A model generated the notes under the pieces. It saw only the letters and a program-made list of their open reading frames with translations, was not told the DNA's origin and made no database searches. Shown piece by piece: positions 11,323 to 21,645 of a stretch of 24,488 bases of DNA (positions are counted from its first letter, which is position 1; every line of letters starts with the position of its first letter). The position numbers and the translations under genes were made by a program. Source of the stretch: Paramacrobiotus richtersi (Eukaryota > Tardigrada > Eutardigrada > Parachela > Macrobiotidae); NCBI GenBank assembly GCA_034698045.1, contig JAQGAU010000731.1, positions 1-24,488 on the forward strand, in the 5' to 3' direction.

Positions 11323-12173
11323 CGAACCCCTGCATCGCAGCTCTGTTAAGAAGTACTTAAGGATTTACAATGATACCGAAGTGTTAGTCTAGATGCGCTC
11401 AACCTGGTCTATGTTTGAAATGCAGAGTTGATTACAGTCCAGTCACCAGTGCCATTTTTCAAGCGAAATAATCAGAATTATGCCTTGTATATTTTGTGAT
11501 CTCAGTGTAAATTAACTATGGAAATATATGCTAGTACAACTGAATACGAACCGTCGTCTGCCTTCTACAAGACCGCGCTATTGTAGAACGCCAGCCAGCT
11601 AGTATAGTGCGATATCGATTAGTTTATTAGAATAAACGAAGTAATATGCGAATGCAATGTCTGCATTTATGCTACATGTGTGCATTTACCTCGGAGCTTC
11701 GATTGTGAAAACTATTATTCATCGCACATTTGCTGCTGTAGAACGGAAATGAATAAGCCATCGCCTTTCACCTTCGCGAACTGCGTGATGTCTTTATGTG
11801 GGCGTGCGTTGTTCTGTTGTGCTCGATTCCACTGGTTTCCTACGGTTGATTTCACGTGAGTTGCACGTTATCGAGACTTCTCGGCCGTGCCACTGACATT
11901 CGACTCTACAGTGTAAATCCTGTTATCTATACTCAGCCAGCTAAGTACATATCAGCCATTCACTTGTCTGTGTTATTCTACGATCACGGAACAAAGTACG
12001 AAGGAAACCGGTCTTCCGTTCTATATATAACGCTCAAGGATTCCGCAAAGTCTACCCGAATACCGCAGTCGTAACACGTGCTTTATCAGCAGACCTTAAC
12101 ATAACCACAAGTCAGGAACCATAACAGGTATGATTCTTCTTCCTAACAGAAAAAAACGTAATCTGTTCCGGGG
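11323..12173. other. Intergenic between the array and the kinase pseudogene
   Basis: The 3' flank of unit C runs to about 11640. A 72-codon open frame at 11856-12074 has fairly ordinary composition and might be an upstream exon remnant of the pseudogene that follows, but I recognise no domain in it. Nothing else is supported. Confidence 0.3.
11631..11636 (+). promoter_or_regulatory. Possible polyadenylation signal of kinase C
   Basis: An AATAAA hexamer lies about 310 bases after the kinase C stop. It is the first exact hexamer I noticed in that flank. Unsupported by transcript data. Confidence 0.3.
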
Positions 12174-14174
12174 TTGGCTGATACATTGTCGAAACTTCCC
12201 GGGTTTAACGAGTGCGCGGCCGGTGTAGAAAGCGCTTTGTTCGGGCCGGGCAGTGGTACCAGTGAAGTTGACGTTTCCCCAAAGAAGTTAACTGGTCCAG
12301 TATTTTTGAGAAAGCTGCAGAGTTTTGGCGTTCTTCAACCCCTGAGGCAGTCAACACAATTGTTACTGCAGTGGACGTGGTTGTAACTTGTAAGTCCAGT
12401 GACCGTTGCAAAGATTAAAGAACTGGCAAACACCCCAACATCGGAAACGACAAGACAGTTGTCCAACGCCTTAGAGTCTGTTCCAGTCGACGATTTCTTG
12501 GAAACAGACCTGACCTTCGACGGCGAATTCTCCCCCGACTTTACCGCGAATTTTTACGAAGTCCTCGAGGGTGTCAGTGATCCGTCCACGGATGCCAAGT
12601 TCGGACTGGATCTCCGCAATCTTGCACTCACGGTGCATATCAGCATGCATCTCAGCATGCGGTGTTTTGATGCCGCTGCCCTGCAGATGTACAGTTCTAA
12701 GGAAGGCAACAGCGTCCCGTTGAATGACGACCATACGGGTGTCCTGTGGTTCAAGCGATACCTTGAGGGTTATACAGTCGGATTCCCTAGCTCTGTTCCA
12801 GCGGACTTCGTGCAAGCGATGCGGGACTGTTTGTCTCCAGCTCCGGTGGTGACCTTTTCCGCTGAACAGCTGGCCGATCGATTGTTAACGATTCAGGAGA
12901 ACAATACAATTGTATGGCAATACAATTGGGATCTGGGAAACGCAGATTCTGGTCAACCGGAGGATGATGCGAGCAGTCATCGTCCTATGCTGGAACACAT
13001 CGGCCATGAATGGGATTACAACTACGCGTTTCCGGATGACGTGATTGGACAAGAAGGTTTCGGTACTGTGTTCAAGACAACGGTTGCCGGCAAAACTGAT
13101 GGCAGCAAACTCGATACCGCTGCTGTCAAGAAAACCCAGCTGAACAATCCACAGATCAATAAAATGAAGGAAGAAAAATCATGGGACAATCACAAAGAAT
13201 TGTGGTGTGCTGGTGACGCTATGGCATCCGAATGTAGTCTCCTACTTCTCAGTTACCATAAGGAAACTGACAGGAGGAGCAAGCATCGATTTTGAAATGG
13301 AATTTTGTGAAGGTCAGTCATTGTAATAAATCAGTAATTACTCATAATAGTAATCAGAGAAATACATAGTACGTACACGGTTATAATTCTGCCGAATCGC
13401 TGATACATCACCTAACCTGAGTCCCTGACTAACTTATAAATAATATAATTGTGAGTTTATGTACTCCAGATCTGTTATACAGTGCTCCTTTCAGTATCAT
13501 TTTGTATTTCGTGCTTTGCATTCTTTCTGCAGATGGGGACCTTTCAGCTTTAATTGAACCGTGCAAGCTTGGCAAAAATGAACTGTCTCTGTCGCTGGCG
13601 GTCAATTATGCAACACAGATAACGGATGGTCGCTGTTTTCTCCACCAAAACCAGTTTGTCCACGGAGATCTGAAACCAGGCAACATCCTGATCAAGAGGA
13701 CAGCTAATTCCTGTCGACTTATGATAGGAGATGTATGTAGACGGTGCCGTGCAGTTACGGGATCATGTCAGCGCTTCAATCAGCTCGCTAAACATCCAGT
13801 TCACCGTCACCTACAGGTCTCCTGAGCTGGCCCGCAGGAAAATCGGCGACATTGAACAATCTGCGGATACGAAGACGGACGTTTGGAGTCTCGGATGCAT
13901 CATATTGGATCTGGTCGACTGTAGTTTCAAGATTGATGAAAGGCAGCTTTGCAGAGAGAATGAAGCAGGACAGCTTGACAAGATTCGACGAAGGGATTAC
14001 CAACCCATGCCATTTCTCTTCAAACTCATTGAAAGATACGTGCCATACGTCGCCGCGGTGATTCCGGAACGCCTAGCTTGGATTGTTCGTTTATGTTTTG
14101 CCAACGTCACTGATAGAGTCTCAAGCGAAATTCTGTTGAAAAGACTGCGGGAACTTGAAATGGAGAATTTGTGA
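12174..14174 (+). pseudogene. Decayed kinase gene (HGD family) with several frameshifts
   Basis: A kinase gene is readable only by changing frame. An upstream region of about 280 codons of unknown domain (12174 to about 13015) is broken near 12280 (CCCCAAAG) and again near 12411-12419. The kinase N-lobe follows: VIGQEGFGTVFK, AAVKKTQL with the VAIK-type Lys, then a net 2-base deletion near 13203. After it the frame shifts to one reading HPNVVSYFSV and ending EMEFCE at the donor (13312/13313). Exon 2 starts at 13533 with GDLSALIEPC and has FVHGDLKPGN. A 4-base tandem duplication (TGTATGTA, 13732-13739) then breaks the frame at the expected DLD motif. A downstream frame continues with TYRSPE and DVWSLGCIILDL to a stop at 14174. 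The hinge intron is phase 1 as in the other kinases. Each break was inferred by comparison with the exon at 613-1304 and the fragment at 18341. Assembly indels are an alternative explanation. Confidence 0.75.
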
Positions 14175-15891
14175 CTTTTGGGCCTATCTATACGAGCTTG
14201 CTTAAACTGTTGACAGCTTTTTGGTAACAGTCTACGTGAACGTCAATAATCAGACCACTAATTTCTCAAGTCGATAAATTTATTTGTGTGACTCTGAATT
14301 GGGCACTTGCTGCCGGGTTGTCGATAATCTGACGTGTTTGCAAAGTTAAAGGGTGCACTCATTTCCGGCCTGCAAATTTGGTTCGTAGTTTGTGGGAGGC
14401 TTCTCCGATACGCATCTCCGCAAGAGGTAATTTAGCAAGGTGGTTTCAGTTCTGTATTCAGGGCAACGGTTGTCCGGAAACAACGAAGACAGAAAAAGTC
14501 TGCAGCTGTCAAGTGCGCTTAAGAAATGCCCGAATCAGTAACATGAGGGACGCAAAAACCTGGGTCTGACAGTCTGCAGTTGCAATATGATCGAGCACCG
14601 CTCTAGGATGCATCGTACCGGAAATGGTGCATTACTGTTAGTTCCGTAACTTACAGCGGAAAGCCTAATCAGTTGTGGCCGTTTAGTACCTATGTTGTCC
14701 AGGGGACCAGGGGTACTCGTTCTCAGTGCTGTGATCGCTCAGTGCAGCGTTATTTATCTTTTGCTCCTATTCAGCTTCTGCGTGCAGTGCCATAACATAA
14801 CGGTCAGGATAGATCTGACAACTGATCATGCATGACAAATCATCAGGGCAAGCAGTTGATGGTTAATGCCGATCCAGCATTTCTCGGAACTGGTAGAGGT
14901 CACCTCTACTGCTCCTCTTAACGTCAAGACTGATATCCGAGCGCTGTTTCAGACCTACGCATTGTTTTTATTACGCAATGTTTATGTAATCTGGTAGATT
15001 TCGTTGTTAAATTGTTGGAAATATCAATCAGGGCCAGAGTGTTTGTCATCAATATCAGGGATTAAATAACATCTACCTTCCCACTGCTTGGCATGGTTTA
15101 AAGGAATCCGACTGCTTAGTCATCCGGTTAGTGCAATTTGAGACGGATTCAGATTGAACGGTAATCATTACCTTATATGAACAAACAAACAAACTTTAAC
15201 AAGCCACCCATGAGTCTGAATGTACCAACCAGTAAGCACTAATAATTTTTTATGTTTCAAGCACTGCGGTCGGTGACAGTTTATGAATTTTTCTAATATT
15301 GACTTTTGACTTTTAACAATTATAAGTCTATGTGATGGACATTTGGTATGACTTATTCGCTTATGATTATAGTACACATGCACAGACAGCAGTATTAAAA
15401 AGAAGCATGGAAATGAATTTACAGCGCGTCACCGTCTGCCGTGCTTCCAGCACAAATTATCATACTTGCTTACTAACGAGTAATTTATTTCAACGCGGAG
15501 CAAGCACTTAAGAGACAAGACTACATATTAATCTACTTTACATATTAATGTGTGAAAAATGTGTGTAATGTGTGAGAATGTGTGAAAAATAAGTGTAATG
15601 TGTGAAAAACCGATAATTAATGTGTGTTGCACTGTTCGTTACAAATTTTATTGTTAGTACAACATATTTATGTTCAGTCTCATAATTTTGGAAATATGAT
15701 GCCTCGAGTCCATTACTTGTTGGTACGCAGACGTACGTCTTCCTGTCGAAATGGTGTTTTGTTTCCCACTCGTTCCACATCCTGGGTGCCTCGGGCGAAG
15801 GAATTGCCCGTATTTCGTCATGTTAAAATCCCGAATGTTCGGGCGTTGCTAACCATTGTGCATGTTTAATTACTGAGAGTTTTTTTCAGTC
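14175..15891. other. 1.7-kb intergenic region
   Basis: I see no supported gene. It contains a short perfect palindrome at 14893-14909 and a small imperfect tandem repeat at about 15541-15630. Open frames here are short and without recognisable features. Confidence 0.4.
15541..15630. repeat. Short imperfect tandem repeat, AATGTGTGAAAA-like
   Basis: Variants of AATGTGTGAAAA / AATGTGTGTAATG recur about five to six times in 90 bases. It looks like a small microsatellite-type array about 260 bases upstream of the GPCR start. Confidence 0.6.
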
Positions 15892-17832
15892 ATGAACTGG
15901 ACTAGTTTCGATGCATTCGCAAATGATACCGTTTTCAACGCTACGGTACTAGGGCCACCCAGTCCGAGCGCAATTGAGCTGTATCGGTCCTCGGTAAAAA
16001 TCTGGTTTACATTGACATGCATTATCGGTTTTGGCGGGGCATTTTTCATCGCTTTGTTGCTGTGTGCCATGGCATTTGGCTCGCAGACACGAGGTGGGGC
16101 AAATGTTCTTATTGTCCATTTATTATGCGTGGAATTTGTTATGTGCACCGCGCTGGTTCCACATCAAGCGTTCAGTATTTACTTTCCATTCGCCAGAATC
16201 GGACGCACAGGTATGTTAATACACTAATGAATTTAAAACAGAGTTACAATCATACTGCGTTGCCTGCGTTTCTCAAACACAAGAAGAATTTGCATGGAAT
16301 GCAAGGATTTTGAAGCAAAGAATATTTTTTTGTTGATTATGTGCATAACAATTACTGGACCTCGCCGGTATGTTCGGGCCGGTGAAAAATTATAACAAAA
16401 TATTCGCAACGGGGCTACTACGCAGCAGAGTTTAGGGATATACCACTGGTTTATGTTAATTTAAAAGGGTTATATACCACAGCTAAACGGCGTGGTTTAA
16501 TAGAAACTAGTTTGCAGAATTCGGTCCCAACAGCAGCGTTTGCGGGGCACCCAATACTAAACATATCATACCGTTTTGAGAGCGAAACGCCAGTAAACTG
16601 CCGTTGAATTAAGAGACATCGTTAACGTTAAGTCAACGAAACGCAGGCTTTCGTAATGGTATTCTTGACTACGGTTATTTAAACTAGGGACTTACTCTGC
16701 AGGTTGCCGTTACAACTACTTAATTTGGATGCTAGCAATGAGCAACAGCCAGTGGCTGACGGCCGCACTGGCTGTCAATCGTGTTATAGCCACGATGGTA
16801 CCGCATTACTACCGCAAAACCGCATCTGACACTGCAATACGGGCTACAATCAGCTTGTGCTGGCTCATTCCATGCGCCACCTTTCTTCCGTATTTTTTCG
16901 AGACCGGTGGATACTATGACTCGCTGTTACCTTGGAATACCTGCTCAATTCGGTACGGAATGTAGCACCCCCAGTGAGCGTTTAAATGGTATTCGATAGT
17001 TCTTCGTTCGATTACTGCCATCGCAATGGTACAGCGAAATTCCCTTTTTCTTTGTATGCCTTATAGATAAGTGTTAGTCAAACCGCAAATTCGGTATCTT
17101 TTATCTCTGGATCGACCGGATGCAGGCGTACTTGAATACAGAAAGTGTGCTACGCCTATTATAACTTCTTTGAATCGTAATTGGTCGGACTGCAGGACTC
17201 TTGTCCCCTGGGCGACACTGGCGATGTACACCGTTGCCTTCTACATCCCAATGGCTTTGATGGGGACCGGTTACACCCTGATCCTGGGCTACGTGCTCTG
17301 GAAAATGTTACGCCGCTCACAACAAAATGCCGGACAAGATGTCTTTGCCACCGTGGAACGACAACGGCTGGTCATCGCTAAGATGCTTATGGCCAGTGCA
17401 CTGTGGTACTATGTATGTTACTTACCGAATACCATCATGGCCACATCGTTTTATTCGATATACGTGCAACACCCGCCTATACAGCTGTGGCTTAGGACGG
17501 TCTTCTTTCTGGGATATACGGGAAATCCGGTACGCAGACCAAAAGTTCATGATTTTGTACGGTTAAGCGTTTGGGAAAGCTTAGCTATCACAAATATTGT
17601 ATATATTTAGGTGGCACAATAATATAGCACTTATTAGACTGTAGTGTGTGTTTATGTGGTTCTGCTGTAGCTAATATTCTTCGCCATGTGCAAAGATTAC
17701 CGCAATGGCCTGCGCATCTTCTGGAACAACATGAAGACATGGTTCAACTGCAAGCCACTTCATCTGGCCCGTGTTTCGGACAGGCCGATAAGGTCCATAT
17801 CCCTTACCATTGGTCCGGTTCCTTGTAACTAA
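15892..17832 (+). CDS. Class A (rhodopsin-like) GPCR, orphan, moody-like style
   Basis: Exons 15892-16210, 16703-16952, 17196-17529 and 17671-17832 join in frame to 354 residues. The short N-terminus has three N-glycosylation sequons (NWT at 2, NDT at 11, NAT at 16). Seven hydrophobic segments follow in order: TM1 (about 35-62), TM2 (about 70-95), TM3 after Cys108, TM4 (CWLIPCATFLPYFF), an ECL2 Cys in NTCSI, TM5 with Pro in YIPMALM, TM6 with VCYLP, and TM7 with GNPLIF (299-304), then a basic tail with MCKDYRNG. The DRY motif is NRV (132-134) and the NPxxY Tyr is Phe. Cys108 and the ECL2 Cys can form the usual disulfide. The last exon has no ATG at its start and is recognised by the phase-0 join completing TM7. 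An alternative acceptor at 17142 would also keep frame. The ligand is not predictable; NRV-type motifs occur in moody-like arthropod receptors. Confidence 0.85.
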
Positions 17833-18340
17833 CTGGAAAAGAATGAATTCGGTGGTGTTTAGTATTGCTCTAATTGCTGATGTAATGTTGTACTCTCGTT
17901 TTCTCGGGTTCTGTTCATGTACCAACAAATATGTACCTTTGCTTTTGCTGCAGATAATTCGTACACAACAGTCTTTAGTATCTGTTTCTGTTTTACATAT
18001 GTTTTAAATTCTGTTTTAAATCACAATATGATAATATCTGTTTTAAAGCTTTTATGATATAGATGCACGTGAACGGTTGTTGAACGGGTGTATACCTGGA
18101 GGAAAAGATGTGTGACTTTGGCAAAAACGTGTGCCTGTTGGTCCGTGCACGTGTATGTATAAAAACGTGCAGATGTCTCTATAGAAGATGGATCCTGACC
18201 GAAACACATATACACCGGCATCCATCGGATAGCGAGAAAACTGCTAAAGAGTACTCTGTAGTCTGTACAGAGCTAGAATAATCTGACTACACCCGCATGT
18301 AGGTGGCTTTTAGGTGTACCGTGATGCGATCAATCGTTCT
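17833..18340. other. Intergenic after the GPCR, containing repeat copy 1
   Basis: T-rich sequence with repeated TCTGTTTTA-type motifs (17985-18045) leads into the first copy of the CACGTG-bounded repeat. I see no gene. Confidence 0.4.
18031..18180 (+). repeat. CACGTG-bounded diverged direct repeat, copy 1
   Basis: This segment runs from ATCTGTTTTA through GCACGTGAAC to GTTGGTCCGTGCACGTGTATGTA. The same order of landmarks recurs at 18576-18730, with about 100 bases between the two CACGTG palindromes in each copy. Minus-strand translations of the two copies also share short matching stretches. The family is not recognised. Confidence 0.6.
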
Positions 18341-18528
18341 GCTGTCAAAGAAAACCCAGCTGAACAATGCCCAAATTAACAAGCTGAAGGAAGAAAAAAC
18401 ATGGAACGATCACAAAGAACTGTCAAATGTGTTGATGACGCTGTCGCATCCAAATTTAGTCTATTAATTTAGTTCACGTTTCAAACGTGACGTTTGCCAT
18501 AAAGTAACTGATAAGAGGAGCAGACAAC
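18341..18528 (+). pseudogene. Kinase N-lobe exon fragment (relic)
   Basis: This stretch matches the N-lobe exon of the pseudogene at about 13121-13285 (AAVKKTQLNN... to the region after HPN). It reads KTQLNNAQINKLKEEK, then SNVLMTLSHPNLVY, before a stop at 18465-18467. An extra A in the first codons shifts the frame relative to the VAIK lysine. An insertion of about 24 bases containing a palindrome (TCACGTTT-C-AAACGTGA, 18474-18490) interrupts the match before it resumes. No glycine loop and no C-lobe are found nearby. It preserves the ancestral reading lost by the 2-base deletion in the other pseudogene. It lies between the two repeat copies, so it may have been moved or trapped with them. 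Confidence 0.75.
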
Positions 18529-18575
18529 AATTATTGCTGGACACTATTTTACAGCTATACCAACTATCTACAGAT

Positions 18576-18730
18576 ACTTAATCTGTTTTAGTATTTTTAT
18601 AGTGTGCATGCACGTGAACTGCGGTAGTAACGAGTGTACAGATATTCCTAATACCCGGACGGCGAGATTGGTCGCTTGAACAAAAGCGAGTATATGTTGG
18701 TCTGTGCACGTGCATGTACTGTAACTTCGC
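18576..18730 (+). repeat. CACGTG-bounded diverged direct repeat, copy 2
   Basis: Second copy of the repeat at 18031-18180, in the same orientation. It begins AATCTGTTTTA, has ATGCACGTGAAC near the left and GTTGGTCTGTGCACGTGCATGTA near the right. The middle is more diverged. Confidence 0.6.
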
Positions 18731-19387
18731 AGCACCCTGCAGGCTTGCTGTACCCTGTGTTATCCCTTCGACCGAATTCATACCATGTAAAGGTTACATA
18801 ACTGCACACAGCTAACAGACTGAAAGTTTAAATATTGCATGTAGATTATTCATTCATTAGGCTGATTGAACACTAACATGTTTCCAAGAACCATTCACAT
18901 ATACCGGTCCGGTAGTTCAACACCGAACCGACGTTTTCACAGCTAGTGCACATTCGATGTCATGCATACCCGACCGTAAAATCCCGCCAATACACCCTTT
19001 TCACAAACCGTGGACGTGATTAATCACCTCGGTTATCTAAAGTGTTTCATGAATTCATTACACAAACGACAGTCGCATCAAATACCACTTTGCCAAGTAC
19101 TCATCCCATACTTTCTCACGCTCCACAACCCCATAAAAACTCGCCCATTTACTCGTCCGCCATTGATTCCACCTCTGTAGTACTGTAGTTTTAGAAGCGG
19201 CGGCAAGTCAATCCGTTAGTTATTCCCGCAGGCAGTTGTACATTAATGAACGTTTAAACCAACAAGAAGCATTTTTCGAAGGATATTCGCTTAATCGGAA
19301 TAACGCGTTCACGAGGAGTCGGTGTGGCACAGTGACCTTTTTGGCGGCTGTGGAAAAGGTCGGGTAGTTCAATTTGTTTCCGTTACG
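18731..19387. other. Intergenic; presumptive 5' region of the peptide gene
   Basis: No open frame of note. It must hold the promoter and 5' UTR of the peptide gene starting at 19388, but I could not identify a specific promoter element with confidence. Confidence 0.35.
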
Positions 19388-20401
19388 ATGAAGACTGTGG
19401 ACAAGACTGTTCTAATCGTCGTGGTTATGCTGCTGGTTTCCGCCGGGAATGCCCAAGGCGACGCGATGGGGGGTAGGTTGCTTATTCCTTGTCCTGTATA
19501 AGAGCCGACCTTTTTTCAGCAGCACAATAAACGATTCTGTACCTTCTATAATTGCCTACATAGAACGGAATCTTCAGTTTTTCAGCGTAATTCCTGGTTT
19601 TGTTTATAACTTTTAAAATTTCTTGTCTGCTATCAGCATGTGCTAAAATTTCGCATACCAAAACTTTGGACTACCGTTTCACAGAACCGTTTCTCGATCG
19701 CAACAATACAGAACGATGAACGAGATACCTTCATTCTTTGTATATTCATTCTGTGGCAGAATAATTCGGAATTATTACCGTGCTGGAAAACAAAAAGGCT
19801 TTATACGCAGGGCTTAAAAACCGACTAGTACTAATTTTGTGCTCAGAATTCCGGTTTGCACGATTGTAACGGTGACCTTTCATTGTGGGAAAAACTAATT
19901 GCTACGTTTCCAGAATGAGTGTGGTAATGAAGCTTTTGCCCACGTTTCTGAAATGCGCCTTGTTCGAGTTAACGAATTAGCAAACGTTTGCGGTGGTTTT
20001 TTGTTTGGATACTGTATAGATTATTGATCAGTTTTAATTACCGCCCACCTGGAACTCAGGTGCTAATACGTCGATCTGATCTTGTTCAAGTATGCTTTTG
20101 CGTGTTTGTCTTCGAGGTTGACTTCATAATTCATTACTGCATGACTACAATGTGCCCAACTGCATACAAACCTTTACTTGCTTGTTCTTTAGATCCGATG
20201 GGAACTGCACCATGGTATTTGGGGAAACGGCCGGCCGGTCTCGGCCACCAGCTCGGTCGCTGGGGCACCCGTAATCTCTATCTGCCCACTTCGGAACGGC
20301 ATCGTTTCTCCTACAAATTTCCCGTGACGAACCTCAACGACCCGAGTGTACCGGGAAAACGGCTCATGTACTACTCAGGATTCAATGAGGATTCTCTGTA
20401 G
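19388..20401 (+). CDS. Candidate secreted neuropeptide-like precursor, two exons, 97 aa
   Basis: Exon 19388-19472 encodes a signal peptide: MKTVDKT, then a hydrophobic core LIVVVMLLVSAGNA with a plausible cut before Gln23. A phase-1 intron (donor GGTAGGT, acceptor CTTTAG at 20191-20192) joins to exon 20193-20401. The remaining roughly 75 residues have two GKR sites, a classic signal for dibasic cleavage with C-terminal amidation: APWYL-GKR (residues 34-41) and PSVP-GKR (82-85). Other single basic sites and a YLPT tetrapeptide occur between them, and no cysteines are present. If processed as expected, the first product would run from Gln23 (able to form pyroglutamate) to an amidated WYL end, 16 residues. 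I do not recognise the family. A small secreted protein of another kind is possible. It is followed by no obvious AATAAA. Confidence 0.65.
19473..20192 (+). other. Intron of the peptide gene
   Basis: A 720-base GT-AG intron, phase 1. Open frames in it (for example 19640-19828) have no features and are taken as chance. Confidence 0.6.
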
Positions 20402-21645
20402 CCATGCAGAATACAGACCTACGCCTGGTGACAAAGTCTTGCGAGCAGGACATTGAGGATCTGAGATGTGGAGAGTGTTTGTCAAGGGGGCAAGAGCTCC
20501 TATACCTACTGAATATTCGAGTATACATAGAAATCGTTTATGACTGTCTGTGCAGCGAATCGCAAGAAACGCTAATAATTTTAGTAGAAACGACTGGGAA
20601 GGTGTTTAGAAATGGTCTACAGACAGTTTGATGAGTATTTTTGTTCTTAGACTGCCGTTTCTCTCACATCTAGAGTTTATCACATGATATGCAGCAGTGG
20701 TTTGCAAATGAACGAGGAATGATATTTGAGTAAAAAATAAGTATTATTCCACGGTGATTGTGGTGGGTGTGTATTTCTTTAAATTTTCATGCAGTCCCAG
20801 TTATCAAGCTGCCATTAAGGCGACTGCGTCACTCACACGAACCACGTACAGATACATAGTTCAGATACACGAGGACGGTGAGCGGGATTGTTGTGGCAAG
20901 TACTGGTAACAGCCGTTTCGCGACACCGGTCGCGTGTTCAGGGCCCAGTATAATAACGAAAGTGTTATGATATTCATGCAAGTTTAATAGTCGTTGGCAA
21001 ACAGTCGAGACATGTAATTAACGTTTCTGCGTTGCTTAATTCTAAAAAATTAAAGAACATCGCGATACACTTCGAAAATCCATCAACGCGCGCTATCGCA
21101 ACGCAACGAAGGGCGACGAAGCAGAAAAACAGTGTGCAGAAATTTCTGAGAAAGTGAACGTGATGGATGTCTAAATTTCAGAATAACGTAAATTTCGATT
21201 TTACTCTTTTTATCTGTCAGGCCGTTCACTTACGGGTGACAGTTACGCCGCATAACGGTTGTTCTTGTGAGCACGTGATGTGCGTTGTCGTGCGGTCGAG
21301 CCTTTCCAGCTGCCTTTTCAGTCGCCGTTCATCTTACAATATATCTGGTTTCTCGCAACCTAAAGCATTCGCTTGTCTGCGTTATCTTTGCCTGTGTTAC
21401 CTTATCTTATCAGACTGGCTATCAGCAATGAAGTACGAAAGAGACTGGTACTCCGTTCTGTGTAATGCGCTCCGCCAGTCGGCTTAGTTTTACGTCTCAT
21501 AAACCCTATCTGAAAAAACCCGTGCTTCATCAGAAAATCAAGAAATAAGTACATATCACAAACCGTAGCACTTAAGTGGGTATCTTTCTTCTCGAAAAGG
21601 GTGTTAACTTTATGGTCCATTTTTGCTTACGTAATTATATGAAAT
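20402..21645. other. 1.2-kb intergenic region
   Basis: Likely the 3' UTR of the peptide gene followed by the 5' flank of the pseudokinase. Two open frames, 20404-20631 (75 codons) and 21167-21487 (106 codons), show no recognisable domain, signal peptide or conserved motif, and I do not call them genes. Confidence 0.4.

Larger units (their letters stand above)
1630..11640 (+). repeat. Three-copy tandem gene array (units A, B, C; about 3 kb each)
   Basis: Three direct copies of a gene plus flanks lie head to tail. The conserved start codons are at 2650, 5675 and 8670, giving spacings of 3025 and 2995 bases. Exon 2 is exactly 660 nt in all three, and intron phases are the same. Coding exons are far more alike than introns and intergenic DNA, which fits old duplications kept under protein-level selection. 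Upstream blocks also align between units. The outer boundaries are approximate, judged by eye. Confidence 0.85.

Noticed and set aside
15541-15630. CRISPR-like array
   Set aside because: The units are short, AT-rich and contiguous with no unique spacers, and the genes are spliced eukaryotic ones. It is a simple tandem repeat.
16965-16967. Stop after GPCR exon 2 taken as the end of a truncated receptor
   Set aside because: A donor at 16953 just before it joins in phase to later exons that supply TM5, TM6 and TM7, completing a normal receptor.
17530-17610. Read-through of GPCR exon 3 to the stop at 17610
   Set aside because: A donor at 17530 right after GNP joins in phase to 17671, giving a typical TM7 end (NPLIFFAMCKDYRNG).
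20276-20293. Proctolin gene, because of the YLPT in the peptide precursor
   Set aside because: Proctolin is RYLPT, usually right after the signal peptide. Here YLPT is internal, preceded by NL, and not bounded by normal processing sites.
20404-20631. 75-codon open frame right after the peptide gene
   Set aside because: No signal peptide, domain or splice support, and it lies in the probable 3' UTR.
21167-21487. 106-codon open frame upstream of the pseudokinase
   Set aside because: Composition is irregular and there is no recognisable motif; it is about the length expected by chance in a 24-kb window.
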